A stretch of DNA of 64,000 nt from Streptomyces xylophagus. GTDB lineage: Bacteria; Actinomycetota; Actinomycetes; Streptomycetales; Streptomycetaceae. The notes under the pieces are model-generated. The model was not told where the DNA came from and did no database searches. It saw only the letters and a list, made by a program, of their open reading frames with translations. How positions within the stretch are numbered: position 1 is the stretch's first letter; the number at the start of each line of letters is the position of its first letter. The stretch spans positions 92,925-156,924 of the forward strand of contig NZ_JNWO01000022.1 of the NCBI RefSeq assembly GCF_000716435.1, given 5' to 3'. Position numbers and translations under genes: made by a program. Positions 50,717-59,389 of the stretch are shown one piece after another.

Positions 50717-51505
50717 TCAGCCCCGCACCCCGCACAGATGCAGCAGCGCGGCCACCGCCCGATACGGATCCGTCCGCCCGGCCCGCTCCTCGGCGGCCAG
50801 CAGCGGCTCTACGTCCGCCGGGATCTCGACGCCCTCCGGAGCGGTGTCGGTGAAGACCCGCACGCCGTACCAGGACTGCAACGGCGCCCCGATCCCCGCC
50901 AGCGTGGCGGTGAGGGTGCCCAGCCGATCGGCCCGCACATCGAGGCCCAGCCGATTGCGGTACGCCGTCGAGTCGAACGCGGCCAGCGCGCCCGCCCAGT
51001 CCCAGGACAGTCCGGGCCGCATCGCCAGCGCGTCGGCGTTCCGTACGAGCAGCGACAGCAGCCCGCCCGGCGCCAGCATCCGCGCGAGACCCGCGAGCAG
51101 CGGGTCGGGCTCGGACACGTACATGAGTACGCCATGACAGAGCACGACGTCGAAGCTGCCCGGCAGGAAGTGCACGCCCGTGTCCCGGCCGTCGCCCTCG
51201 ATGATCCGCACCCGCTCCCGGATGCCCTCGGGCTCGCCGGACAGCGCCTCGCGGGCCGCGGCGATCATCTTCGGTTCCTGTTCGAGCCCGGTCACCTGGT
51301 GTCCGGCCCGGGCCAGCCGCAGTGCCTGCGTGCCCTGGCCCATCCCGACGTCGAGCACCCGCAGCCGCTGCCCGACCGGATACCGGCCGGCTATCTGCTC
51401 GTCGAGCTGCCGGGCCACCAGCTCCTGTCGTACGACATCCCGCAGCCCGCCCAGCCTGCTCAGCCAGGCGTCCGCCGCGCCCCCGGAGAAGGAGTCCGCG
51501 CTCAG
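50717..51505 (-). CDS. SAM-dependent methyltransferase
   Basis: A class I methyltransferase of about 262 residues: motif I RVLDVGMGQGTQALRLARAG, then VTGLEQEPKMIAAAREALSG, the motif IV-like FDVVLCHGVLMYVSEPD and LAPGGLLSLLVRNADALAMR, resembling CmoA/UbiE-type enzymes. The start is uncertain. A CTG at 51505 overlaps the upstream DUF3043 stop (CTGA) and has GGAGAG 5 nt upstream, which would give the coupled start MSADSFSGGAADAWLSRLGG. Later GTG codons would cut into the fold. The substrate is unknown. Confidence 0.82.
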   Translation of the reverse strand: MSADSFSGGAADAWLSRLGGLRDVVRQELVARQLDEQIAGRYPVGQRLRVLDVGMGQGTQALRLARAGHQVTGLEQEPKMIAAAREALSGEPEGIRERVRIIEGDGRDTGVHFLPGSFDVVLCHGVLMYVSEPDPLLAGLARMLAPGGLLSLLVRNADALAMRPGLSWDWAGALAAFDSTAYRNRLGLDVRADRLGTLTATLAGIGAPLQSWYGVRVFTDTAPEGVEIPADVEPLLAAEERAGRTDPYRAVAALLHLCGVRG

Positions 51506-52101
51506 GGCTTCTCTCCGCGCTTGACCAGCGGCTTCGGCAGCCGGAGTCGACGCATCTGGAGGGAGCGCATGAGTGCGTAGCGGACCGTGCCCTTGGTGTT
51601 CTGGCCCGGGAAGCGCTCGGCGAGCAGCTTGCGCAGCCGGAACACACTCCAGAAGGAGTCGACCACGATCAGCACGATGATCACGAGCCACAGCAGCAGC
51701 GCGATGTTCTGCAGCGCCGGCACCCGGACCACGCTGAGCACGAGGATCACCACGGCCATCGGCAGGAAGAACTCGGCGATGTTGATGCGCGAGTCGACGT
51801 AGTCCCGCCCGAACTTGCGGACCGGGCCCTTGTCACGCGCGGGCAGATACCGCTCGTCACCGGTGGTGAGCGCGCTGCGCTGCCTCTCCATCGCGGCACG
51901 CCGCTCGTCGCGCTGACGCTTGGAGGCGTCCTTGCGCGTCATCGTGGTGTTGGCGACGCTCCGGCGCTGGGTCTGCGACTCACTGCGCTTGGGCGTGGGC
52001 CGACCCTTCGGTGCCTGAGGGTCTCGGGGCTGCTTGGAGTCGGTCGGCGAGGCCTTGTCGGCGCTCGCGGCCTTCTCTTCCTTGGAACGGCTACGGAACA
52101 C
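51502..52101 (-). CDS. DUF3043 membrane protein
   Basis: A 199-residue protein with a long, highly charged N-terminus (FRSRSKEEKAASADKAS; RKDASKRQRDERRAAMERQR), then two membrane helices (INIAEFFLPMAVVILVLSVV; NIALLLWLVIIVLIVVDSFW) and the conserved end FPGQNTKGTVRYALMRSLQM of DUF3043, an actinobacterial family of unknown function. GTG 52101 is taken as start: TAAGCT lies 8 nt before it with no Shine-Dalgarno sequence; TTG at 52110 is an alternative. Its stop overlaps the methyltransferase start. Confidence 0.85.
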   Translation of the reverse strand: MFRSRSKEEKAASADKASPTDSKQPRDPQAPKGRPTPKRSESQTQRRSVANTTMTRKDASKRQRDERRAAMERQRSALTTGDERYLPARDKGPVRKFGRDYVDSRINIAEFFLPMAVVILVLSVVRVPALQNIALLLWLVIIVLIVVDSFWSVFRLRKLLAERFPGQNTKGTVRYALMRSLQMRRLRLPKPLVKRGEKP

Positions 52102-52148
52102 AAAAGCCAAGCTTACGGGGTGGATGGGGTTGGACCCCAGTCCCCTGG

Positions 52149-52175
52149 GGAACGATCCGGCAACACCAGTCGTCT
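52149..52175 (+). promoter_or_regulatory. Candidate ECF sigma-E promoter upstream of pspA
   Basis: GGAAC (52149-52153), a 17-nt spacer and CGTCT (52171-52175) match the sigma-E (envelope-stress ECF) promoter type of Streptomyces. It lies about 250 nt upstream of pspA, giving a long leader. Within that leader are two TACCCGGGG direct repeats 12 nt apart (52244 and 52256). I see no gene in 52102-52423. Confidence 0.55.
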
Positions 52176-52423
52176 GTAGGGGGACAAGGGGGACGCTGCA
52201 GACGGTCGGCCCGGGCGTTGATCCGGGTGGTTGTCCGGAGAGGTACCCGGGGTGTTACCCGGGGAACACCTACTCCTTACGCCGGAGCGGGACCGTAGGC
52301 AGTCGTCCTTGGGGATGACCGCATCCGTCCCCGAACAGTGCGGTAATGGATGCAGGGCCCGTACTGTGGGTTCTGTTGCAGTCGCTGGAGCTGGAGTCCG
52401 TCAGAAGGGGGCGCGCGAAGCCC

Positions 52424-53233
52424 ATGAGCGGTGTCATGAAGCGTATGGGGATGATCTTCCGCGCGAAGGCGAACAAGGCCCTTGACCGGGCCGAGGACCC
52501 GCGCGAAACCCTCGATTACTCGTACCAGAAGCAGCTGGAGCTGCTTCAGAAGGTGCGCCGGGGAGTGGCCGACGTCGCCACCTCCCGCAAGCGTCTGGAG
52601 CTCCAGCTCAACCAGCTGCAGTCGCAGTCCTCGAAGCTGGAGGACCAGGGCCGCAAGGCGCTCGCCCTCGGCCGTGAGGACCTGGCCCGCGAGGCGCTCT
52701 CGCGCCGTGCCGCGCTCCAGCAGCAGGTGACGGACCTGGAGACGCAGCACACCACCCTCCAGGGCGAGGAGGAGAAGCTCACCCTCGCGGCCCAGCGCCT
52801 CCAGGCCAAGGTGGACGCCTTCCGCACGAAGAAGGAGACCATCAAGGCCACGTACACCGCGGCCCAGGCACAGACCCGGATCGGCGAGGCCTTCAGCGGC
52901 ATCTCCGAGGAGATGGGCGACGTCGGGCTCGCCATCCAGCGCGCCGAGGACAAGACCCAGCAGCTCCAGGCCCGCGCCGGCGCCATCGACGAACTGCTCG
53001 CCTCCGGCGCCCTCGACGACCCGACCGGCATGGCCAAGGACGACATCCAGGCCGAGCTGGAACGGCTGTCGGGTGGTACGGATGTAGAGCTGGAACTCCA
53101 GCGCATGAAGGCGGAACTCGCCGGCGGTTCGTCGGCGCAGCAGCAGGCGATCGAAGGCGGCAAGGACCAGTCCCAGTCGCAGTCGAATTCGTCGGCTCAG
53201 CCGCAGGACACTCCGCGCTTCGACAAGCAGTGA
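52424..53233 (+). CDS. pspA: Phage shock protein A (PspA/IM30 family)
   Basis: PspA coats and stabilises stressed membranes and assembles into ESCRT-III-like polymers. The 269-residue protein begins MSGVMKRMGMIFRAKANKAL with DRAEDPRETLDYSYQKQLEL, the amphipathic membrane-binding start of the family. Long coiled-coil helices follow (KRLELQLNQLQSQSSKLEDQ; LQQQVTDLETQHTTLQGEEE), ending in a Gln/Ser-rich tail. The start is set by homology; only a weak purine stretch precedes it. pspAA follows 34 nt downstream. A sigma-E-type promoter lies upstream. Confidence 0.95.
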   Translation: MSGVMKRMGMIFRAKANKALDRAEDPRETLDYSYQKQLELLQKVRRGVADVATSRKRLELQLNQLQSQSSKLEDQGRKALALGREDLAREALSRRAALQQQVTDLETQHTTLQGEEEKLTLAAQRLQAKVDAFRTKKETIKATYTAAQAQTRIGEAFSGISEEMGDVGLAIQRAEDKTQQLQARAGAIDELLASGALDDPTGMAKDDIQAELERLSGGTDVELELQRMKAELAGGSSAQQQAIEGGKDQSQSQSNSSAQPQDTPRFDKQ

Positions 53234-53267
53234 CCTGATGTGACGTCCCACGCCTGAGGAGGGCGAC

Positions 53268-53546
53268 ATGATCGTACGGATCATGGGGGAGGGGCAGGTG
53301 AGGCTGGCCGACAGCCACCTCACCGAGCTGAACAAGTTGGACGACGTACTCCTGACAGAAGTACAGAACGGCGACGGCCCCGCCTTCCGCCAGACCCTCC
53401 AGGCCCTCCTGGCAAAGGTCCGGGAACTGGGCGAGCCGTTGCCGGACGACTCCCTGGAGCCGTCCGAACTGATCCTCCCGGCCGAGGACGCGACGCTGGA
53501 GGAGGTCCGGGACCTGCTGAGCGACGACGGCTTGATCCCCGGGTGA
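53268..53546 (+). CDS. pspAA: PspA-associated protein PspAA
   Basis: A 92-residue protein, MIVRIMGEGQVRLADSHLTE to LRDLLSDDGLIPG, matching the small PspAA domain that is typically encoded after pspA in actinobacteria and predicted to bind it. GGAGGGCGAC precedes the ATG. Acidic and soluble. It is probably co-transcribed with pspA. Confidence 0.88.
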   Translation: MIVRIMGEGQVRLADSHLTELNKLDDVLLTEVQNGDGPAFRQTLQALLAKVRELGEPLPDDSLEPSELILPAEDATLEEVRDLLSDDGLIPG

Positions 53547-53607
53547 CCTTTCGACGCCGGTGACTCTCAGCGCGGGGCGGCACCTTTTCAACGCCGCTCC
53601 GCATAAT

Positions 53608-53702
53608 TCAGCCCGTTGGGGGTCCCCCCTCTGGGGGAGTTTGAGGACGAGGCCCCTTCAGGGCCGAAGGGGGGTCTGGGGGCGCAGCCCCCGGGAGGGA
53701 CG
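53608..53702 (+). repeat. Dispersed repeat family B, right-half copy
   Basis: This reproduces the right half of the foldback element (TTCAGCCCGT; TTTGAGGACGAGGCCC; GGGTCTGGGGGCGCAGCCCC) with a different inserted segment after the first ten bases, and lacks the left half. It runs up to the promoter of the histidine kinase gene. Confidence 0.8.
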
Positions 53703-53717
53703 CCGTACGGTGCCAGA

Positions 53718-54938
53718 ATGAGCGTTCTCGACCGAGCCCGCTGCCAAGCGAAGGCGCACCCCTCCGCGCTGGACGCGGCCCTCGCCGCCGCGGTGCTCGT
53801 GTGCATGGTGGCCGGGTCGTTCGTGGACCCGCACGGAGGGCACGGCGTCAGCTGGGGCATCCGCACCCCGGACCCGCTCAGCCTGGTCATGATGGCGGTC
53901 GGCGCCGCCGCGCTCGTCTTCCGCCGCCGCGCCCCGATGATGGTGCTCGCCGTCACCGGCACCGCCTCCCTCGTCGAGAGCGTCACCAGTGACCCGCGCG
54001 CCCCGGTCGCGATGTGTGCCGTGGTCGCCCTGTTCACCGTCGCCGTCACCACCGACCGCCCCACCACCTTCCGCGTCGGTCTGCTCACGATGACCGTGCT
54101 GACCGGCGCCGCGATGCTCGGCGGCCCCCTCCCGTGGTACGCCCAGGAGAACCTCGGCATCTTCGCCTGGACCGGCATGGCGGCCGCCGCCGGCGACGCC
54201 GTACGCAGCCGCAAGGAATTCGTGCACGCCATCCGCGAGCGCGCCGAGCGGGCGGAGCGCACCCGCGAGGAGGAGGCCCGCCGCCGCGTCGCCGAGGAGC
54301 GCCTCCGCATCGCCCGCGACCTGCACGACGTCGTCGCCCACCACATCGCCCTGGTCAACGTCCAGGCCGGAGTCGCCGCGCACGTCATGGACAAGCGCCC
54401 CGACCAGGCCAAGGAAGCCCTCGCCCACGTACGCGAGGCCAGCCGCTCCGCGCTCAACGAACTCCGCGCCACCGTCGGCCTGTTGCGTCAGTCCGGCGAC
54501 CCCGAGGCCCCCACCGAACCGGCCCCGGGCCTGGACCGCCTCGAAGAACTCGCCGGCACCTTCCGCAGCGCGGGCCTGCACGTCGAGGTGGCCCGCGCGG
54601 ACAACGGCACCACGCTCCCCGCCGCCGTCGACCTCGCCGCCTACCGCGTCATCCAGGAAGCTCTCACCAACGTGCAGAAGCACGCCGGTACGGACGCGAA
54701 GGCCGAGGTGAGTGTCGTCCGCGTGGGACCGAACGTGGAGGTCACCGTCCTCGACAACGGCTCCGGCGAGGACGAGGACCCCGACTCCGGCGGCGGCCAC
54801 GGCCTGCTCGGCATGCGCGAGCGCGTCACCGCCCTGCGCGGCACCCTCACCACCGGTCCCCGGTACGGGGGCGGCTTCCGCGTCCATGCGATCCTGCCGG
54901 TCAAGACCCGCCCACGCGCTTCGGGGGACCCCGTATGA
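53718..54938 (+). CDS. NarL-type sensor histidine kinase
   Basis: A 406-residue kinase: five or so N-terminal membrane helices with PLSLVMMAVGAAALVFRRRA and PMMVLAVTGTASLVESVTSD, then the HisKA_3 dimerisation motif LRIARDLHDVVAHHIALVNV (phospho-accepting His in RDLHD) and an HATPase_c domain (IQEALTNVQKHAGTDAKAEV; GGGHGLLGMRERVTALRGTL). It phosphorylates the response regulator encoded next, whose ATG overlaps its stop (ATGA). TACGGT (53706-53711) lies 6 nt before the ATG: a leaderless start placed at the edge of a family B repeat. The signal is unknown. Confidence 0.92.
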   Translation: MSVLDRARCQAKAHPSALDAALAAAVLVCMVAGSFVDPHGGHGVSWGIRTPDPLSLVMMAVGAAALVFRRRAPMMVLAVTGTASLVESVTSDPRAPVAMCAVVALFTVAVTTDRPTTFRVGLLTMTVLTGAAMLGGPLPWYAQENLGIFAWTGMAAAAGDAVRSRKEFVHAIRERAERAERTREEEARRRVAEERLRIARDLHDVVAHHIALVNVQAGVAAHVMDKRPDQAKEALAHVREASRSALNELRATVGLLRQSGDPEAPTEPAPGLDRLEELAGTFRSAGLHVEVARADNGTTLPAAVDLAAYRVIQEALTNVQKHAGTDAKAEVSVVRVGPNVEVTVLDNGSGEDEDPDSGGGHGLLGMRERVTALRGTLTTGPRYGGGFRVHAILPVKTRPRASGDPV

Positions 54939-55621
54939 CGACGATCCGTGTCCTGCTCGCCGACGACCAGGCCCTGCTGCGCAGCGCCTTCCGCGTGCTC
55001 GTCGACTCCGAGCCCGACATGGAGGTCGTAGGAGAGGCCTCGGACGGCGCGGAGGCCGTACGGCTGGCGAAGGAGGAGCGGGCCGACGTCGTGCTGATGG
55101 ACATCCGGATGCCCGGCACGGACGGCTTCGCCGCCACCCGCATGATCAGCGCCGACCCGTCCCTCGCCCACGTCCGGGTGGTCATCCTGACGACGTTCGA
55201 GGTCGACGACTACGTCGTGCAGTCACTGCGCGCGGGCGCCTCCGGCTTCCTCGGCAAGGGCTCGGAACCCGAGGAACTCCTCAGCGCGATCAGGGTCGCG
55301 GCGGCGGGGGAAGCACTGCTGTCCCCGGTCGCGACCAAGGGCCTGATCGCCCGCTTCCTCGCCCAGGGCGGCGCGGCGGACGACGACCGCGACCCCGCCC
55401 GCGCCGAACGCCTCGAAGCTCTCACCGTCCGCGAGCGCGAGGTCCTCGTCCAGGTCGCCGGCGGCCTCTCGAACGACGAGATCGCCGAACGCCTCGAAGT
55501 CAGCCCGCTGACGGTGAAGACCCACGTCAACCGCGCCATGTCCAAACTGGGCGCCCGCGACCGGGCCCAACTCGTCGTCATCGCCTACGAGTCGGGCCTG
55601 GTCCGGCCGCGAGTGGAATGA
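54935..55621 (+). CDS. NarL/LuxR family response regulator
   Basis: A 228-residue regulator: receiver domain (IRVLLADDQALLRSAFRVLV; phospho-acceptor Asp in VLMDIRMPGTDG; conserved Lys in FLGKGSEPEELL) and a C-terminal LuxR helix-turn-helix (LTVREREVLVQVAGGLSNDE; VSPLTVKTHVNRAMSKLGAR). It is translationally coupled to the kinase upstream. Its 3' end faces nadA across only 10 nt. Confidence 0.95.
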   Translation: MTTIRVLLADDQALLRSAFRVLVDSEPDMEVVGEASDGAEAVRLAKEERADVVLMDIRMPGTDGFAATRMISADPSLAHVRVVILTTFEVDDYVVQSLRAGASGFLGKGSEPEELLSAIRVAAAGEALLSPVATKGLIARFLAQGGAADDDRDPARAERLEALTVREREVLVQVAGGLSNDEIAERLEVSPLTVKTHVNRAMSKLGARDRAQLVVIAYESGLVRPRVE

Positions 55622-55631
55622 CCCAGCAGGC

Positions 55632-56816
55632 CTACGGCAGCGCCAGCATCCGCTCCAGCGCCAGCTTGGCGAACGCCTCCGTCTCCTTGTCCACCTCGAT
55701 GCGGTTGACCAGGTTGCCCTCGGCGAGGGACTCCAGGGTCCAGACCAGGTGGGGTAGGTCGATGCGGTTCATCGTCGAGCAGAAGCAGACCGTCTTGTCG
55801 AGGAAGACGATCTCCTTGCCCTCGGGCGCGAAACGGTTGGCGAGCCGTCGTACGAGATTCAGCTCCGTACCGATGGCCCACTTGGAACCGGCCGGAGCCG
55901 CCTCAAGTGCCTTGATGATGTACTCCGTTGACCCGACGTAGTCCGCCGCGGACACGACCTCGTGCTTGCACTCGGGGTGGACGAGGACGTTGACCCCGGG
56001 GATGCGGGCCCGCACGTCCTCCACCGACTCCAGCGAGAAGCGGCCGTGCACCGAGCAGTGGCCGCGCCACAGGATCATCTTGGCGGCGCGCAGCTGGTCG
56101 ACGGTCAGCCCGCCGTTCGGCTTGTGCGGGTTGTAGAGGACGCAGTCCTCCAGGGACAGGCCCAGGTCGCGGACCGCCGTGTTGCGCCCGAGGTGCTGGT
56201 CGGGCAGGAACAGGACCTTCTCGCCCTGCTCGAAGGCCCATTCAAGGGCCCGCTCGGCGTTCGAGGAGGTGCAGATCGTGCCGCCGTGCTTGCCCGTGAA
56301 CGCCTTGATGTCCGCGGACGAGTTCATGTACGAGACGGGCACGACCTGCTCGGCTATGCCGGCCTCGGTCAGCACGTCCCAGCACTCGGCGACCTGTTCG
56401 GCGGTGGCCATGTCGGCCATCGAGCAGCCGGCCGCGAGGTCGGGCAGGACGACCTTCTGGTCGTCGCCGGTCAGGATGTCCGCGGACTCCGCCATGAAGT
56501 GCACACCGCAGAACACGATGTACTCGGCCTCGGGACGCGCGGCCGCGTCCCGGGCCAGCTTGAAGGAGTCGCCCGTGACGTCGGCGAACTGGATGACCTC
56601 GTCGCGCTGGTAGTGATGGCCGAGCACGAAGACCTTGTCGCCGAGCTTCTCCTTGGCGGCGCGGGCCCGCTCGACCAGATCCGGGTCGGACGGCGAGGGC
56701 AGGTCACCGGGACACTCGACGCCGCGCTCGCTCTTCGGGTCGGCCTCACGGCCGAGGAGCAGCAGGGCGAGGGGCGTCGGCTGTACGTCGAGCTCCTGGG
56801 TCTGGGCGGTGGTCAC
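55632..56816 (-). CDS. nadA: Quinolinate synthase (NadA)
   Basis: NadA condenses iminoaspartate and dihydroxyacetone phosphate to quinolinate in NAD synthesis with a [4Fe-4S] cluster. The 394-residue protein has VFVLGHHYQRDEVIQFADVT, VFCGVHFMAESADIL, VVLPDLAAGCSMAD, PDQHLGRNTA and CSVHGRFSLESVEDVRA with HPECKHEVVSAADYVGS. Three conserved Cys positions (in VFCGV, HPECK and VCFCS) supply cluster ligands. GTG 56816 is chosen because AAGGG lies 8 nt upstream and homologues begin TTAQTQELDV. A palindrome upstream may be its operator. Confidence 0.95.
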   Translation of the reverse strand: MTTAQTQELDVQPTPLALLLLGREADPKSERGVECPGDLPSPSDPDLVERARAAKEKLGDKVFVLGHHYQRDEVIQFADVTGDSFKLARDAAARPEAEYIVFCGVHFMAESADILTGDDQKVVLPDLAAGCSMADMATAEQVAECWDVLTEAGIAEQVVPVSYMNSSADIKAFTGKHGGTICTSSNAERALEWAFEQGEKVLFLPDQHLGRNTAVRDLGLSLEDCVLYNPHKPNGGLTVDQLRAAKMILWRGHCSVHGRFSLESVEDVRARIPGVNVLVHPECKHEVVSAADYVGSTEYIIKALEAAPAGSKWAIGTELNLVRRLANRFAPEGKEIVFLDKTVCFCSTMNRIDLPHLVWTLESLAEGNLVNRIEVDKETEAFAKLALERMLALP

Positions 56817-56865
56817 GACACGCACCCTTTCTGTTCTACGAGACATGCCTTTTCGTCGAATTGAC

Positions 56866-56880
56866 GTTATCTATCATAAC
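56866..56880 (-). promoter_or_regulatory. Palindrome upstream of nadA (candidate operator)
   Basis: GTTAT-CTATC-ATAAC is a perfect 5-bp inverted repeat in an AT-rich pocket 50 nt upstream of nadA; on the minus strand it includes TATGAT, a possible -10. TTGACG motifs flank it at 56861 and near 56894. Confidence 0.45.
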
Positions 56881-57082
56881 TGCTTCACGTCAGTTTGACG
56901 ATGCCCATAGCGTCGATGTGACATCAATCCCGGTACGCGCTCAGCGGGGGACCTTGCGGGGGTGTGCGAGCATGGAGAGAGGTGCCGGGGGAAAGACACC
57001 GGGCACGGCCCGGAATGAATCCACGGCCCCGGCGGTTGACATCGTCGGCAAGCAGTCTCCGTACAACCCGGGAGAGATGTAG

Positions 57083-57439
57083 ATGTCCGTATCGGACGAG
57101 ACCAGCACCGTCACCGACGGCATCCTTCTGTCCGACGCCGCCGCGGCGAAGGTCAAGGCCCTGCTCGACCAGGAAGGCCGTGAGGACCTGGCCCTGCGCG
57201 TCGCCGTGCAGCCCGGTGGCTGCTCGGGCCTGCGCTACCAGCTCTTCTTCGACGAGCGCTCCCTCGACGGCGATGTCGTCAAGGACTTCGGCGGTGTCAA
57301 GGTCGTCACCGACCGCATGAGCGCCCCGTACCTGGGCGGCGCCTCCATCGACTTCGTCGACACCATCGAGAAGCAGGGCTTCACGATCGACAACCCGAAC
57401 GCGACGGGCTCCTGCGCCTGCGGCGACTCGTTCAGCTAA
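57083..57439 (+). CDS. erpA: Iron-sulfur cluster insertion protein (ErpA/HesB/IscA family)
   Basis: A-type carrier delivering Fe-S clusters to target enzymes. The 118-residue protein begins SVSDETSTVTDGILLSDAAA and has the three invariant cysteines: one in QPGGCSGLRYQLFFDE and two in GSCACGDSFS. GGGAGAG precedes the ATG. It is divergent from nadA (a likely Fe-S client), 266 nt apart, and is followed by a strong terminator. Confidence 0.95.
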   Translation: MSVSDETSTVTDGILLSDAAAAKVKALLDQEGREDLALRVAVQPGGCSGLRYQLFFDERSLDGDVVKDFGGVKVVTDRMSAPYLGGASIDFVDTIEKQGFTIDNPNATGSCACGDSFS

Positions 57440-57463
57440 ACCCCACAAGGCGGTTGAGCAAGG

Positions 57464-57502
57464 CGAAGGCGGCGGCCCCCTCCGACAGGGCCGCCGCCTT
57501 CG
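57464..57502 (+). terminator. Rho-independent-type terminator after erpA
   Basis: A perfect 15-bp stem (57464-57478 and 57488-57502, CGAAGGCGGCGGCCC arm) with a 9-nt loop, followed by GGCTTTTC. Confidence 0.88.
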
Positions 57503-57529
57503 GGCTTTTCCGGTGCCCGTGAGAGCCGG

Positions 57530-59389
57530 TTACCGGGCCAGCGAGGGCCCCGCCCCCACGGTCGGCTGCGCGTTCTTGTCCACGGGCTTCTCCACGGGGA
57601 TCGCCTTGCCGTCCGACCCCACGACCTTCCGGTCGCCGACCGGCGCCTTCAACTGCACGGTCTGGTGGTAGATCTTGGCGATCATGACGCAGATCTTGTT
57701 CGGCCAGGGCGTCGAGGTCACCGTGACCGTCACCTGGTCCGACCCCTCCACCGCCGAGGCCTTGTAGTCCGCGCACACCCCGCCGGTGAAGGCCACGGTG
57801 AGGCTCTTCCCGTCGGCCGAGTAACCGTCCACCTTGATGTCACGCGGCGCCGCCGACGAGGTCGAAGTGGGGGTGGGCGTGGGCGTGGTGGCCGAGGTCA
57901 GATACTTCGGATCGATCGCCGGATACGTCACCGTGAAGCTGTCGTGCCCGCTCGCCTCCCGCACCTCGAACAACCAGGACGGCACCAGGACTTGGCGCGC
58001 GTTCACGGAGTGCACGGCAAGCCCGAACACCGCGTGCTCGACGGTCGCCGAAGCCTGCGTGGGCGTTGCCGTCGGCGCCGTGGGGGAGCCGGTCGACGAT
58101 CCGCAGGGCGCTTCCAGCCGGTCCTTCAGCGGTACGGGACTGGCGCAGCCGCCGATGCCCATGCGGTGGTCGGTCTTCGGTGCCGCGTTCATCAGATCCA
58201 GCGTCTTCTGCGCGCTCAGCACCGGATAGACATCACCCTTCACCGGCACCGCCAACTGCCCGCTCCCGCCGACGACTTCACCCTGGGCGCTGACGGTGAG
58301 CCCGGTCGTCCACCCGTGCGTGGGCAGCCCGCCGATCACCGGCTCGGCGTTCACCACCCGCTGCGCGCCCATGAGTTGGCTCGCGTCGACCTTCGCGTCG
58401 TCCTGGCCGACGGCCTTGAGGATCGGGGCGGCGGCCTTCTTCGCGACGGCGACACTCACCGGGTCGGTGGCGGAAGTACCGGGATCTTGCGCGCACTTGA
58501 GGGTGTCGGTGCAGTTGTCGGTGCCGGGTGCGTAGCGACTGAACGTCCACATGCCGGGCGCCGCCTTGTTCACCTGCAGACTCGGCCCGCTCGCGTCCTG
58601 CCCGCCGACCTTCCAGTACTGCCCTTCGGCCACCGGTGTCCCGCTGACCCCGAGCGCCTTCGCGAGCCGGACCACGTCGTCCTTGCCGACATCGCCCTGC
58701 GGTGAGTAGACGGCCGCGGACTCCGGCCCACCGGGCAGGCTGCCGGCGGCCTTGTACGTCATGCCGTAGGGATTGGGCTCCCCGGACGCGATCCCGCTCG
58801 CACCCCCTGCCGAATATCCGTCGAGCGCGAGCGCCGGCGGTGTCCCGTCAGCACCGGAGGCCGCGGACCCCGTGCCCTCACCCGAACCCCCGGAAGCCGA
58901 CGAGGACGACGCGAGATATGCCCCTCCGCCTCCGACGAGGAGTACGGCGGCGGCGACGGAGGCGATGACGAGGGGCGACCGGGGTCGCGCGGGGCGCCTG
59001 GCGTCGGCTGCGGGGGAGTGGTCGGACAGGGGGAGATCGGTGTCGGGGGGCGTGATGGGGGTGGGGTGTTGGTGTTCAGGGTGGGCGGCCTCGGCCTCGG
59101 ATGCGGCCTCGGATGCGGCGAGGCCGATCTCCTCCGGCTCCTCAGAGTCCTCCGACTCCTCCGGCAGTCCTGCTTCCGCGTCGGACACCGTAGAACCGGC
59201 CTCTTCGCTACGACCGCTCCCGGCACCGGACGCACCGTCACTGGTCACGTCCCCACCAGCCTCGTCCCCGCCGACCCCGGTCTCGTCGACCTCGGGCACC
59301 TTCTCGGAGCCCTTCGCGGCGTCCCCCACGCCCCGCACGTCACCGGATGTGCCGGTCGTGTCGTTGTTGTCGGGTCGCTCGGTGTTCAC
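57530..59389 (-). CDS. Large membrane-anchored protein with an extracytoplasmic domain
   Basis: A 619-residue protein: an acidic, disordered cytoplasmic N-terminus of about 135 residues rich in Glu/Ser/Gly (EESEDSEEPEEIGLAASEAA), one membrane helix (PLVIASVAAAVLLVGGGGAY), a Ser/Gly linker and an extracytoplasmic part with a Cys pair (DNCTDTLKCAQ), an Ala/Thr/Pro-rich linker (SSTGSPTAPTATPTQASATV) and a beta-rich C-terminus. I recognise no enzymatic motif. It is conserved in position in Streptomyces. GTG start with AAGGAG 7 nt upstream. Confidence 0.8.
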   Translation of the reverse strand: MNTERPDNNDTTGTSGDVRGVGDAAKGSEKVPEVDETGVGGDEAGGDVTSDGASGAGSGRSEEAGSTVSDAEAGLPEESEDSEEPEEIGLAASEAASEAEAAHPEHQHPTPITPPDTDLPLSDHSPAADARRPARPRSPLVIASVAAAVLLVGGGGAYLASSSSASGGSGEGTGSAASGADGTPPALALDGYSAGGASGIASGEPNPYGMTYKAAGSLPGGPESAAVYSPQGDVGKDDVVRLAKALGVSGTPVAEGQYWKVGGQDASGPSLQVNKAAPGMWTFSRYAPGTDNCTDTLKCAQDPGTSATDPVSVAVAKKAAAPILKAVGQDDAKVDASQLMGAQRVVNAEPVIGGLPTHGWTTGLTVSAQGEVVGGSGQLAVPVKGDVYPVLSAQKTLDLMNAAPKTDHRMGIGGCASPVPLKDRLEAPCGSSTGSPTAPTATPTQASATVEHAVFGLAVHSVNARQVLVPSWLFEVREASGHDSFTVTYPAIDPKYLTSATTPTPTPTSTSSAAPRDIKVDGYSADGKSLTVAFTGGVCADYKASAVEGSDQVTVTVTSTPWPNKICVMIAKIYHQTVQLKAPVGDRKVVGSDGKAIPVEKPVDKNAQPTVGAGPSLAR

